DNA of 64,000 bases from Marchantia polymorpha subsp. ruderalis. Its lineage: Eukaryota > Streptophyta > Marchantiopsida > Marchantiales > Marchantiaceae. The stretch's first letter is position 1. Each line of letters starts with the position of its first letter. Shown piece after piece: positions 47,819 through 61,269 of the stretch. The DNA lies in the NCBI GenBank assembly GCA_037833965.1, contig AP031356.1:11182501-11246500 (forward strand), written 5' to 3'. The position numbers and the translations under genes are program-made. The notes under the pieces are model-generated. The model did not search any database. It was not told the origin of the DNA and saw only the letters and a list, made by a program, of their open reading frames with translations.

Positions 47819-49763
47819 GTGGTAGCCTTCAGTCCGGTTACACCATCCCCTGTAGTGGGAGTTACACCCGCACCTTCCACTCACTTCGTGAGTCATCCTC
47901 CCACAGCTGAAGTCCCTGCCACTTATCCGGCCCGTTTTGGTCAGACTTACCAGAGGCGCACATGGAAGCTACGGGAGAATCCTCTCTTTTCTACTCCTCT
48001 TGATGATACGGTTCGCAACCTCGAGCAACTACTGGGTGAACTCAGACTTCAAGACTCTACATCTGAGGCCCCGGCTGTCCAACCTCCTGAACATACAGCT
48101 TCGGGGGCAGCATCACCTCATCATCGATCCTATCTTTCGAAGGGGGGAAAGAGTAAGGAAACGTGTCGAAAACATGATCAACTGTTGGAAAAGAGGAAGA
48201 AGCATAGAACTTTATTTTCATATGGTGAGACTCACAAAGAACCTACTACTTATCAAGATGCCTTACATAATGGTGATTCTATCAGATGGAAAGAATTTAT
48301 GAAAGATGAATTTTCTTCTTTAGAGAAAAATCATACCTGGACATTGACAGAGTTACCTTTGGGCAAGAACGTCCTTGGCGGTAAATGGATTTTTAAAATC
48401 AAATACAATCCTGACGGTTCTGTTGAACGATACAAGGCCAAATTAGTAGCTAAAGGATATTCTCAAGTTTATGGCGTTGATTTTTCAAAAACATTTTCTC
48501 CTGTGGTGAAGTTGACATCCACTAGGGTGTTAATGGCTCTAGCAGCTCAAAATAATTTAAGGCTACACCAAATGGACGTGAAAACTCCATTTATGAACGG
48601 ACTATTAGATGAAGAAGTGAACATGTCTCTTCCTGAAGGCTTGAATATCTCTTCTGAGAAAAACATGGTATGCAAACTGAATAAGTCCATTTATGGACTG
48701 AAGCAATCCTCGCGACAGTGGTATCAAAGAATTGACTCGTTCTTACTGCAGATTGCTTTTACCAGAGCTAATGCAGAACAGAATGTTTACGTACACTCTC
48801 AGGAGAATGCTTTTGTGTATTTAGCATTACATGTGGACGACTGTATATTGGCGAGTGATTTCTTGCAACTTCTTACAAATTTCAAGGAGAAACTTAAAAC
48901 TGAATTCGATATGGTGGACTTAGAAGAAATCCATCACTGTCTTGGTATGCAAGTGGACAGAAATCGTGAAGAAGGGTGGATTTGAATCTCCCAACCACGA
49001 TATTTGGTCGAAAAATTTGTGAGGTTCAACATGGCTGACTGTAAGCCTATTGATACACCTATGGAACCCGGTTTGAAGTTAAGTGTGCTTGACTCTCCCA
49101 ATTCAGTGGGAGAAAGTGAAGAGATAAAAGATATACCATATCAAGCTGCTGTTGGGAGCTTGATGTGGACGATGATCTGTACTAGACCCGATATATTTTA
49201 TGCTGTTAGTTCAGTGGCTCAGTTCATGTCAAATCCTGGATTGATACACTGGAAGAGGATTTTTAGATATCTAAAAGCAACTCTCGATTTTGGCCTTGAG
49301 TTTACAAGGGTTGATAAATCATCCGGTTTGACTGGATATTCTGATGCGGACTGGGGAGGTTGCCTTGACACGAGACGATCTACTTCTGGATATTGCTTCC
49401 AACTCGATGGTGGAACCATTAGTTGGACATCAAAGAAACAAAAGTCAGTAGCACTTTCTTTTACAGAAGCAAGAGTATATGGCATTGTCCAAGGCTGGAG
49501 CTGAAGCTATGTGGTTAAGAGGATAATTGAATGATTTGGGCTTGGAGCTGGAGTCGACAAAAATATTCTTCGATAATCAAAGTGCTACTGCCCAAGTAGA
49601 AAACCAGAAGAATCATGAAATATCAGAACACATTGATATTAAATATCATTTTCTCGGGGACCTAGTCGCAAATAACTTAGTGAAGTTAGTTTATCTTCCA
49701 ACCGAAGATATGGTTGCAGATATTATGACGAAACCATTAGCTAGAGAGAGGCATTGGTGTTAA
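47819..49763 (+). pseudogene. Copia reverse transcriptase and RNase H remnant
   Basis: The first segment (47819-48985) has WKEFMKDEFSSLEKNHTW, KWIFKIKYNPDGSVERYKA and YGVDFSKTFSPVVK. The polymerase active-site block reads LHVDDCIL where YVDD is usual (about 48829-48852). A TGA at 48983-48985 interrupts it and the same frame continues at 49004-49504. RNase H begins at GYSDADWGGCLDTRRSTSGY (about 49336), with a stop and frame change near 49502, then DNQSATAQVENQ and a typical Copia end (HIDIKYHFL; ADIMTKPL) at 49527-49763. Confidence 0.9.
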
Positions 49764-49828
49764 AGTCAGAATTTGGGTTTGTTAGTTGGAAATGAGGACG
49801 AGAGAAGTAAGTAGATAGTAAGTGGGAG

Positions 49829-50151
49829 TGTTAGACTACAGTTATACTCCCTACTTCCTGTCTGTGCGGACTTGTGAAGTTAAATTCCTTTTAGTTAGGA
49901 ATGAGATGTTCTAGGGGTTCTGTCTCTGTGGAAAGAAACATTCCTTTTAGTTAGGAATGAGATGTTCTAGGGGTTCTGTCTCTGTGGAAAGAAACATCCC
50001 TTGTCAACTCGGATTGGGGTTTAACTCTTGATCCAGTACCTGTGTTGAAACAACTCTACAAAAGAAACCTTCCTAAGAACTCAATTCGTGTGTCTAGCCT
50101 TCTTGCATTGCTCTTCTTTCCAGTAGAACTTAAGCAAACAAGAGGTTGACA
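49829..50151 (+). repeat. Right LTR of the Copia element, with a 56-bp tandem duplication
   Basis: A segment starting TTCCTTTTAGTTAGGAATGA occurs at 49885 and again at 49941 (period 56, essentially identical), inside the LTR. The left LTR remnant is too short to show whether it carried the same duplication. Confidence 0.8.
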
Positions 50152-50453
50152 TAGAAGAGCACACTAGCAGGATGAGGGTGAAAGAATCAGTAATAAATGA
50201 ATCTTAGACTTTGCTGTTACAATCGTGAAGAAGGTTGGGCCTTCGACGAGTTAGGATGCAACAGATGGCTGGACACACCATATTTTGCTAATAGGTCTAC
50301 CGGAATCTAATTTACGCAACCAAATGCACGTATTAGGCCTACATCAATGGAATGGGATCCTGTAATCTCGCCGGCGATGCTTCAGGGGATCATGACGCCT
50401 CCTCATGAGACCATACCTTGATCGAAATAATGGCAGAAATATACTCAATTTTC
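50152..50453. other. Spacer between Copia LTR and alpha-mannosidase 3' end
   Basis: Probably includes the mannosidase 3' UTR. No other feature seen. Confidence 0.5.
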
Positions 50454-53400
50454 TTAAAACGCCAGCTGGAACGTGCGTATCTCCATGGGTCCGAGCTCAA
50501 CTATCATTGTGTTGGCATCAAATGTACTCCCCCTTGCAACCATCGAGGAAGTTGATATGCCGTCTTGAACTCTCCAGGAGTTCTTCTTCAAAACAGATTT
50601 GAGTTGATTGCCTGACAGGTTCAGCTCCGTTGCTGTTACGATCTGCAAGAGAAGAGATGAGAGATTTAGTCGACACGCACAGCCTTTTCGAGTGCGAAGT
50701 TTTTGGTCCGTGGACAATGTGCAACAAGAGTCAATGAGGAAGGGATGGGATGGGGGGCGAGGGATCGGATTTTCGGATCGGTTTATCGGTTTTCACCTTG
50801 CGGTCTTTAAACATGTTTTTCAAGTCGACTGATGCAGCTTTGGAGTGCTTGGCATGCTCACCTGCCTGTTAAACAAAAACAGCACCGTTTGGAAGCAAAA
50901 ATGTGAAAATCTGTAAAATGTGACTATCAATTCAGAACTTCTCTTCTGTAGCTTCAAGACAACGTTAGTTGTTCTCAAGCCTGTATTCACATGCACTTGC
51001 CTTACCTGATATAGATGCCCCAACCGCAAAAGTACGTCTCCTCCTTCAAGTTCCTGCAGTATAGCGTCAAAATGATTACATGAGACAGGACGATTTGGAC
51101 TAACAATCGGACGAGGCAGTGAAGAACAACAACGCAAATTTGATATTCACCGTTGTGGTGTTCGAGGAGGACTATTGATGATTCACACCTGAAGAGTTAG
51201 TAGCGCAACGTTCGCAGGCAACGAGAAATTCCCAGTCAGAGCTGAGAATGTTGACCGGTTTCCTAGCTGCAACGAACTTTCATATTCAGATATTGCTTCT
51301 TCACTACGTACACAAGAGGATTACACAGAAGTGCATTCGTTCTATCACACAGCTGGACAAAATTCCACTCGCATTGAAGTTAATGTAGGGTCGGATTTAC
51401 AGCACCTGTGAACATCAGGGTTGACAGCGTGGACTCGGATGTACATTTTGATTACACTTAACCTTAAAATGAACGAAAATCATCTCTGAAGAAGGTTGAA
51501 ATCACTTGTATTCCTAAGAATCGGTAACATGAAAGAAGGTCTCTCACTTCTTTCCACATGCGGGACTTGTCCAAAGGAAAATGTATGCTCGATGCACGCG
51601 GATGAAACTTTTTCAGGACCAGACCTGTTCGGTGAAAGCAAGCTGAAGTGGAGAATAAACTCGTTGGCCAAAGCTGCGGCGCCATTCTGATGCGTTCTCC
51701 TTGAGCATGACTGAAATGTAGTACTTTCCTTTAACCTGCAGAAGAGGCCAGTCAGAAATTCAACGATATTTTGCACGGTTGGAGAGCAGACATATGCCTG
51801 TGGTCATGTTTTCATGTGTCAACAAATTGGCTGTCAAGCGATCACTCAATCGACGGATTTATGTAACTTACAGTCAAACCTTCACAAGTTTGCCCCACGC
51901 AGACCCGTTCATTCAAAGCCTCACCTACTCCTCTGCCATCATCATTCACCAGGCTCCTGCGGCAATTAACCAAGGGACATTCCACAAAATTCCACCATAA
52001 GAAGCTGTATAAGCTGAAATTGATAGTAATCCTGTAGAAGTCAATTCATTCAGTCATGATACATGATGCAGAGATTTATGGAAGCAGAGAAAGTGTTGAA
52101 CCTGTGAAGCATGATCTCCAAGGACCCATCTTTAATACTGGCACCTCCCACAGCACGATCCACCAGCAATGAGAAGTCTTTTGCACCGTCCGTTATATAA
52201 AGTCCCAGGTTAATCTGAGCATATGCAACACATGAAGTCAGATATCCTGTGTGCGTAAAGGATGTATGACGGCTGGCTAGAGATGTCCTCTGGACTCTTT
52301 TCAGCCCACATAAGAATCCATGTTTCTCACAACTTAGATTCAAATGATAAGACGCATGCTGATACTAGTCGACAGCAGAAATAAAGAGTGGATCGCTGTC
52401 AGACACATTGCTGTCTAGGGAAATGATCCGTTGATACTTTGATATCCAGTAGGTCCACTTGAAAAGTTAGCAATCTTATACGTACTGCAGGTAAAGCAAT
52501 TTGTAGAACATTCGAAACAAAAATTTTGTATAAGTACAAACGTCTGACGTAACCTACAAGACGTTAGAAAAGTCATAATTATGCATACACTGAGAGGATA
52601 CCACGCGTTCTCTGAGTGGACATGGAGTACATGTGGCTCTAGTTAAGAAGAAGTTTAGAAGATATTGTAAACCAATACGGCTTGTTGTGTGAGTTCTACC
52701 GGGTAGTAGTTGCCAGCAACAGGCTGGGTCACCTCCAAGTTCCAATCATCTCGGTGATTTCGGACCTGCAAAACCAAGACGTTTGTGAACCTGTCCCTCA
52801 ACAAAAATTGTTGTACACTTCTAACACAGAAAGAAGATTCTTGAAAGTAAGACTTTACTAGCTTGTAGAAACGCATACTCTCCTTCGAGAAACTAATTCT
52901 TGTGAGATTGAGAGAGTCAATCTCACAAGAAACTTAGCATCTTCAGTCAAGGCGTAAAACTGCAAAACAATTATTGGTGGTAAGACTGTTGGATTTCAAT
53001 GCGAACTCTAACCCGTTTGATGAAATCTCGACCGTTGGAATCAGTGAACACATTCCTCTCGCTCTTTATCGATGTGTCAAATCTTGCAATAACTTCCTTT
53101 CCCCCTTCACCATCGACGGGAACGGGCCCAACCTGATATAGAGAGCTCGTAGAAATATAGCTCAGTAAGTAGGCTGAACTAAGTATAATCTCTGCGCTGC
53201 GTTTCTATAGATTACCACTTTAAGCGAGATCCCACCTTGTACTTGACTGATAGATAGTGAAAACCATGCACACCATGGGCTTGACTCTTTGTTACAGGAA
53301 GGAAGAGAGGTTTTAAATGTAGGATCCATTCACTGTATTCAAGTAGAATCAAAGTGTGTAGTAATAAACCGAAGGAGCAATGAACTCAATAACGAATTCG

Positions 53401-56400
53401 AGAGGAGAATATTTTGATGAGCGATACCGTGAACTCGACTTCTGCATGTTCCTGCCCCTTGTATTGTCTAAAAACCTGTGTAGTTATCGCCAACCCGATT
53501 CCCAAGAGCGGCTTTGAATGAGTTGGAGAATAAAGTGTTGTGAATTAGACCAAAGGATAACGAAGTAAAAGCATGAGTGGGAGTTCTGAATACGATTGTT
53601 CAGTACTAGATTCTCAAATTGACTGGTCAACCATGTTCACAGAGTGGTAGCATATCTATGCAAACTAGAAGAACCTTAAAGCGAGCTCTTTCACAAAGCA
53701 ATATCTGCAAGCTCGAAGATGTTCTTCAGAAGATAGTATATACCTGGGAAAACCAAGGAGATATAATCTGGTGGACCTCGTCTACCACGGCACCTCGGAA
53801 GAATGTTGTTCTAGGAACCTGCCCATAAAATCCATGATGTATGTATGAATAATATAGACTCCCACAGATAAGTCAAATTATTAGGTGGCATTTTCTTAGC
53901 CCGGGCTCTCTTTTCCATATAGTATAATCAGTCTCATCTGGAGGAAGACACTGAGCTTCTAAATTTTCAAAACTCGTAGGTTATCAGCTGGGGACATGGT
54001 TGCTTCCACATCAGGGCAATGCAGTGGTATGAAGTGCCTGTAAGGGCAACTTTACTCAGGCCAAGAAATGCTCTCAAGAGGAGAAAGAAAATATAGGATT
54101 TATGGTTTATAATTACCCAAACTCAGTCTCTGAGCTATTTGATCTCATTTTCCTCATTAGTCTCTAAAAGTTTCACTAAATTTCAGCTTTGAATATAATG
54201 GGCGGCCTTAGTCACAGAAGTTTTAAGACTCGTCTGTATTTGGATGCTAAAATAGGCACCCTTTAGCGTTTTTATTTTTTTATTTTTTAAAGAGTTTTTT
54301 TTTCAGAATGAAAAAGTTCAGATTGTGCGAGATTGGAGATGCCATCATCATATTTGGGAGGCGCACATCGCCTTACCTCAGCTGATTTAGTCATCGGTCT
54401 AGGAGTATCATCTGCTGGTCTGAAGATATAAGCTCCAGATGCCTATCAAACCAACAGCCACATGAGCTTCTGCTGGTCTGCCACCTTCATGCAGCACAGG
54501 TCTGGATAAAGGCACAGAGTTGATAAAAAAGTTCAATTTAAGTTGTGGTCTTCTACCTGGCCATCCTCTCCAGCATCGGCAACATAGTACATATTCGATT
54601 GCCTCACGAATGTGCTGGTCTGAAAATCCCAACAGAATACACGTAGGAGACCACCCCGGTTTCTTGTTAGAAAAACTACAATTTTGCTTGTTGGCTGCGA
54701 ACGAATGTTCAGTTAACGATGTTAGAGACTACACTGGACTCGATACCTCAACATTACCCATGATCTGAGACTTTGAAACCTCCCAGAGTTCTTCAAATTT
54801 ATAGAAGCAACTATCCTCACGAGTTTTGGAGCAAGTCCTATCAAGGAAAAAGACTCAGTGGAAAGATATGGATGTTTACTTTGGTCTTCAGATGCACCAT
54901 TTCCAAGAGCCTGCCGCTTTCTGAAGAGAAGAGTAGGTTCATATTCTCGCCTCCAGCCTTTACTGCCTTGGGTTTCAACCCTGATTTCTCCAGTTCCAAG
55001 ATCTCAGGTTTGGAGATTTCCGCCGCTCCTGGGGAAGTCATCACACCAATCTTATTGTCCATATCCCATGAGTCTCAGAATATTCGAGTGAGTCGAAAAA
55101 GACTGGCACAGTTCGATGTTCAATAAAATCCTACAAAAGTTGCTATTTCTCTAACTTACCCTCTTCTGAAGGCTGGACAACATACGAGGTATAGCCAAGA
55201 GGAGGTACTGATGCTTCAAACACAAGCCAATAAAGATCTCTATCGCTGGTCTTGATTCCCAACTCCGCCTCAACATAGAAACTTCTGACTTTTCTCTCGA
55301 CAACAGTAACTGGTATGATTTGAGAAACAATTTCCTTGCCAGAAGAATCTAGCACTGCCAATCTAGTATGGGTAACCTGGACATATAACAAAGAGATTTT
55401 TAGATAATGAAGCCTACGAGAACATGGAGCAGATGGAGCGACTTTCGTCTGCTCTTTATACAAAGATGGAACAATGAAAAGATGAAAACTCGTATACTCT
55501 GGTTAAGTGTCTGCAGATTCATGAAAAAAACCCCACTGGCACTTATCCTCCGCGAAGATAGGACTTACCACGAGGCGAACATACTCAGTTCGTGCCCATG
55601 CAAGGGGGTTATAAGCAACCACCACCTGCATGAAATCAATAACAGTATTAGAGTAACTGTCATCTTCTGCTGAGTGAAAATGATCTCATACGGTGAATGT
55701 CAGCACTTGTAGACAGTAGTAACTCACCAGTTTTTGGGCATGTAGCGGTGCTTCAGAAGCCGCACAGTACGTGATGTTCAGGAATGGGCACTGCGGATAT
55801 AGGTTAGGCGCAAACGAAATTCAGTATATCTGAGCATATCGTTTCAACATGAGTCATATCTGAATAAGTTCCTAATTGTAAGTGTTCAGCACATGAGGTA
55901 ACAGAAAGAGTTGATTGTGATAATCGGATAGGGACTCAGCTTCCTGGTCAACTTACCTGCTTAATCGTAGCATCCCTGCTGTTGCTTTTGCAATCAGCGC
56001 CACTACTCAAACAGCCTAATGCTGAGTTGACTACAGCTTCTGCCTGTTCATGGAGGTGACAAGTTTGTGCTGAAAAATATTGCAAGTTCGAGAGCATTCA
56101 TTCCCTTTGCAAATAAGAGAATTGGTGCTGAAGCTTGGAGAGGAATCAACAGGGCCATGGTGCCAAGGATTGTAAATCACCACGAAATACCGTGCTTACG
56201 AGAAGTGTTATACTATTTATGGGTAGACTACGTCTACAACTCCAGATCTCCAGTGGATGTAGGAAACGGTTTGTTTGGGCAAGTTAATCACCGCTACTGC
56301 TCCTTGAAAAAGTCTTCTTATGTAATCATCTGTTACGTGCTGCTTCGCCGTGCCGCTTACTCCATCATGATGTTGCACAGTTGCCATGGCGTCTTGCAAC

Positions 56401-59400
56401 AAATCGGTTGAATGTGTTGCGGATCTGCCCACACAGAATTCAAGCTGTTTCGCAGCCTACGCAAGACAACATATATACTAAGTTCTTGGTAAACCCGAGC
56501 TCATATTGCTCGTGCTGTCATTGAAACCAAAGGAGAAAGAAACAGTCTTGAGAAGAAACTCTTTACTTGAAGGAATCCGCTCAGTTTCCTGACGTAGCCT
56601 TTCAGTGCAGCTCTACTGGTGAAGTACCCAGTCCAAAAAGTAAGAGCAGAATCTGCGTAGCTGAGAACGAGACATAGCTATGTTACTAAAAATGTTTCAT
56701 CGACAGAAAAGTATTGAAATGACGGGAGAGAAAATGTGTTGAAGCAGAGAACTCCTTGCTTGTGAGCATATTAAGAGTAAGTAGAAGGCAACCAGTATCA
56801 TGATTTTCCTAAGCTGCAAGGACTTACGGGAAAAAGTCACCGGTCTTCATAGGCCATGATTGGTTTGCCGCCATCTTAGCTTCGAGATATTTTGATGGAT
56901 TCGAGTAAAAGACATTGACACGGCCATCCTGGTTCGACAGGAATTGCCATTTTTTCCGTCAGACTCGTTGACAACTAGAACAATGGATGTGGGAACATGG
57001 ACACTTTCATTCATTTTGGGTTACATCAGATGAGCAGATGACCGTCTTAATTTCAACTTTGGTGGAAATTAAAAATGAACAAAGTGAAAACTTTGACTCT
57101 TGCTTACCAGGTTGGCATAGTGAATGAGTTTGTCCATATTTTCAAACCAAGTGACTGCATTTTGATACGTGAAATCATTCCCCATGGTCCACATGATGTG
57201 CTCTGTACGAGTTAATGCAGCCTGCAGCAGAGAATCTCCAAAATCCGTTCATCAGAAACAATAGAAGAAAATATCTGCTCTTGCTGTTCAGATCGAGCAA
57301 TGTCCTAATGTCCTAGTGTCACTAAGAGTTCACATCTCACAGGAGGCTCCAGTCCTATTCGTCGAGATGAACAAGCAGTCTTACCTGCGTTGTGGCGGCT
57401 TGAACCAGTTCATCAACACGTTCATCGACGTTGTATCCTTCAATGCTTTCGTCATCCTAGGAATGGTGCCACAACTATCTCAAAGTCTGTGGGCGCAATT
57501 TCTGAAAGCAAGAAACTGATTATGGGTAACAAGACGGCAAACTTTGTGAGAGTGTGCTGAACTTCAAACTGTACCTGAACAGGAAAATAGTCCTGATCTC
57601 TTGGCTCAAGATCAAAAGTGTCGGGCGGGCTGTAATGCACGGGGAATACTCCATAAAATATCTGTGAACACGAATAAAATGCATAGAGCTATTAGATTAC
57701 AATCTGAAAAGAAGAAAAAGTCCCAAAGAGCTGAAGATTTCATACTGATCTGTTACTAAGATTTAGACTGCAATCAAGATGACCCAGAGGGTTTGAAACA
57801 TAAGATCTGCTTCATACGTCTGCAGTTGACCCCAATGTGTCTGAAGCTCGCCATATCATCTCCAGGGTCTTGTCCGCATGTCTCACTTTCTTCTCCTGGT
57901 AGTCTATTCGTGCAGCATACATGCTCTCGAACCCAAGCTACACATCATTCCACATTCACTTTAGCTATCAGTGACGTTGAGATAAGACATCTAAACTCCA
58001 GCGAAGGAGGTTGAAGAAGTTCTTACGCTAGAATTGACAGCGTCTATGCTATTTACAGCAGCTATCTCTGGTGAAATTACTCTTTCGCCAAGTTGATGAG
58101 TGTGCAAACTTCGTTCGTGCTCTGACCTAGCAGTTTCAAAATAATTTTGAGAATAGCAGGCTGTAGGTGGGCCAAACACGAAGTTTGCAGATTCTTGAGC
58201 CCATAATGTTAAGCTGGAAAATCTGAACAATTAACAATCAGGAAGAGAACTGGAAACCAAATGGAGTGCAGATTTCCACCTCGGCTCCGAGAAGGTATGC
58301 TTGAACGGCGGAATGTCCAAACGGATCTATCTGCCAGCCATGCTTGGGGATGACCCCGAGCTCTCGCTTCAAGTACAGGTGCCCAAATGTCGTCTGATCA
58401 ATCATATCGAGGTAGTGCGTGGCTGCTTCATCATGCATACACCACCCGCCATTGCTGAAAATGCCCCACAACTAGCACGGGTCAGAACCTTGGTTCAGAG
58501 TTGAAGCACAACAGTACCAAGCAACAGCAAGGGCTACTCGAAGTATTTCAGTACAGGTAGAAAGTCATATTCACATTAGACAGTGGACGAGTCTTCAGTT
58601 GAGCTTATGTTACTTACATGAAGTCAAGCTGGCCATCTGCAATGAGTTTCTTCACTCTGGCTTTTTTATCTTCCGATTGTTCCCTCCACCAGCGTGCAAA
58701 GAATGCCTGCAAAATGAATGACTTGGTTTTGTTTGAAAAGCAGTTAACAAAATTAAGTCGTTCATTTGGCTCATAATCATCTCAACAAAAATGCACTAGA
58801 TAGCAAAATGAAATCGAGAAGGCTGAGACTCCAGGTAGTTAGCATTCCATGCAAATACATTTGATGTTCTTTTCTAGCTGCAGCGTCTGTTGAGTCAAGT
58901 CTGGTGATCATCTGGAAAATCAAAATCATCAAATGATGTGAACTGAGCAAGTGAATATGTTGGGACTAGAAGGTACTGAACGGAAACAGACAAAACCAGA
59001 GAACTGTTTGTCAAGTTGTTGTAAAGTTGGCTGGTAAATGGTGAAGGAAGAGCCAACAGAAAGCCATGTTAGGAGGTCATTTACAATCTATTGGGTCCAG
59101 AACATAGTTCGTAATAAGTTCTGAACCACGTGGATGCTAGACGAGCGAGCCTGCTGCATTGCTCTCCAACAGTGCCTCGACTTCATGGAAGCCTATGCAT
59201 CTGATGAAGCAACATAATCGGATTCAGCAAGTTTGCTAAACCGGTAAACCCCTGCCATATCCAGGGATCTCGCGGTTAGGATCAAGCAAACTATTCCTCG
59301 CCATTGCAATATTTTGGTGTACTTCTCATGATAACCCGGGAGACAGGTACCGCTTATTTCGCGATTTGCAACTGGCTGCCGACCACATATGACAATCCGG

Positions 59401-60211
59401 CAAAGATGATCTCCAGGCACTCGGTTCGGAATACATCATTGCATAATACTGCAACAAGATCATCACCTTCACGTCTAGGTGAAGTTATTTTTGTTCGTTC
59501 GGACCCAACTGTGGGCAGGTAAACAAAAATGATGGAATTATTCGTAGAAGTGGATGGAAACTTCCATCTTCTCTGATCACTGTTGTAACGACAGGGTTCC
59601 GATTTAAAATTTCCGATTCCTAAATGTTGGTGATGTCGAGGGAAGTCTGAACATCCGGAAAAAATGGCTCACTATTCCACTGAAGCCTTTCGATCACAGA
59701 CAACGCACCGTCTCAACTTGATTATAAATTCGATCGGAATTAGCTTCCAGCTCTGTCGTTACTGTCGTGAGGATGTCCCTCACAGATGCTTCCTGCATCA
59801 TGAAAACTCAACGAGTAAACTTCTAGAATGCCAGATGGTTGAATTGAACATGCGGATGAGGCGAACACCTAATAACTGACATTGGACTATGCAGATAATG
59901 AGATGAAAGGCGTGGGAGATCGAACGTTTATTTCATCGAGGACATCCTGGATTTGCGTGAATTTCGTTACGAAAGCCTACATAGTATTGATCAACTGTCT
60001 TGAGCCATCCAACGTCGTCGTGGCTGTGTGCCACGAAGTGCACGTTCAGCTTTCCTGTCACGGGCTCCGCTCCGGTGTTGTACTTGCCCGCTACCACACT
60101 TCTTATCACCACGAGTACGAGTAGCCCTGCTGTTCTTGTGGCAGCGGTTGCCGCACCATGACTGACCATTCTCGCCAGCGCAGAGTCCCACTTCTGACTC
60201 TGGGAGCTCAA
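50454..60211 (-). CDS. Lysosomal/vacuolar-type alpha-mannosidase (glycoside hydrolase family 38)
   Basis: 29 coding exons join in frame to 1017 residues: 60211-59957, 59792-59709, 58706-58618, 58454-58280, 57937-57818, 57661-57575, 57456-57385, 57221-57108, 56928-56828, 56660-56567, 56456-56298, 56043-55957, 55790-55728, 55625-55569, 55376-55160, 55028-54880, 54619-54557, 54442-54377, 53818-53744, 53475-53428, 53132-53013, 52765-52700, 52214-52102, 51956-51872, 51735-51625, 51266-51189, 51053-51006, 50865-50797, 50642-50454. A hydrophobic segment (about 29-41) could be a signal peptide; a start at M15 is also possible. Catalytic landmarks: HSHDDVGW (H62, D66 side), [11 protein letters not shown] with nucleophile D186, and QHHDGVSGT (about 425-433) of the middle domain. 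The C-terminal beta domain ends in [13 protein letters not shown]. The family trims alpha-mannose from N-glycans during turnover in vacuole or wall. Length matches the family. Intron 1 needs a GC donor (59956-59955); other introns are GT-AG. Confidence 0.93.
52897..52931. repeat. Perfect 15-bp hairpin, 5-nt loop, in a mannosidase intron
   Basis: TTCTTGTGAGATTGA, GAGAG, then the exact complement, within the intron between exons 53132-53013 and 52765-52700. Confidence 0.9.
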
Positions 60212-61269
60212 ATGCTAGTGACTGACACAGGCGAAATTCCCTTCAACTGTGTAAAATCTGCAGACCGAATAATCCAGCCATGGAAATCCCCCTCCGGCCT
60301 CGAACACGGACGGAACAATGCGTACTCTGCCACCAGGATCACTCGTCCATCCCCGTGTCCAGACCTCTGAACTAATATCGAACCCGATCACATTTGGCTC
60401 TCAGTGTGAGCATCTCCTAGTCTCAATGACTGTGGGGAAGAGACGAGCCTCGCAGTTTTCGAGCTTGCCTACAATCCAAACGGTTGCTCCCTTCAAGCTC
60501 TGCACGAAACAGAAACAAGCCGTCGAAGTTTGTGCGAAGCTCAGGCCAACTGAACCTTTCCGTCTTCTTGTGTCTGCAAATCTTGGCTACGTCAGCTCCA
60601 CGAAGCCTGATTCCGAATCCCAATTTTGGCCACTTGCTGCCTGGATCCAACGTGGCGGTTTCTCCCCGAAGCATTCGGGCTGCTTTGGACATTGCTTTCG
60701 AAGCCTGATCGGAGTTCGCAACGAGCCCGTCTTTTTACTGTCCTGTTGCCGGCCCTCCAGATCAACTACGGGTTGAGACCTCGTACCCGGCAGGTAAACC
60801 GACGAGTGACATGCCACGCATGCATGCATGCATTCGAGCCCCCGTTACACAAGCCACTGAATCCGTAACGGAGGAACGTTCGACTGCACGGACAGCCATG
60901 TCCATGTCAAAAGTTTAAATCGTCAAAATTGAGCGGGGAAGTCGCCGTTATCGCGCTCCAGAACTTTCTGGAAGCTTGCACAATCTGCCTCGTTGGCCCG
61001 GGGTCAGTTTAGAGTCCAGATCATTTCATTTCTGTCCAAGTCGAGGAGCCTTTACGATCGTACACGCTTCGTTCCGGCCAGCATTCCAAATCCCCGTGTC
61101 TTGTCATTGAATTTGAAGGCTCGGCGATCCGGCTATGGAAGATTGTCATCTAGCGATTGTAACGTTGTGGAATTGCAAACATTCCTTCCCCTGTGTATCA
61201 TTACAATCGTCAAGGAACTTGCAAGAGGCGCTCTTTACTAAATTCCCACAATATCTCAGATCGAGTATC
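60212..61269. promoter_or_regulatory. Upstream region of the mannosidase gene
   Basis: GC-richer DNA than its surroundings with several overlapping open frames on both strands (60318-60868), none with a motif. It presumably holds the leader and promoter of the minus-strand gene. A short (GCAT)n run lies at about 60819-60834. Confidence 0.35.

Larger units (their letters stand above)
44934..50151 (+). mobile_element. Copia (Ty1) LTR retrotransposon, inactive
   Basis: The right LTR is about 49829-50151, starting TGTTAGACTACAG after a purine-rich tract and ending near TTGACA. A truncated, diverged left LTR end is recognisable at about 44990-45074 by the shared ACCTGTGTT, AACTCTA and CTTGCATTGCTCTTCTT blocks; TGGT directly after 45074 fits a primer-binding site. 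Between them lie gag, integrase, reverse transcriptase and RNase H in Copia order. Stops and frameshifts break the polyprotein. Confidence 0.85.

Noticed and set aside
57991-58230. 79-codon minus frame inside the mannosidase gene
   Set aside because: The family alignment passes from LLGAE (exon ending 58280) directly to LGFESMY (exon starting 57937), so this is intron sequence.
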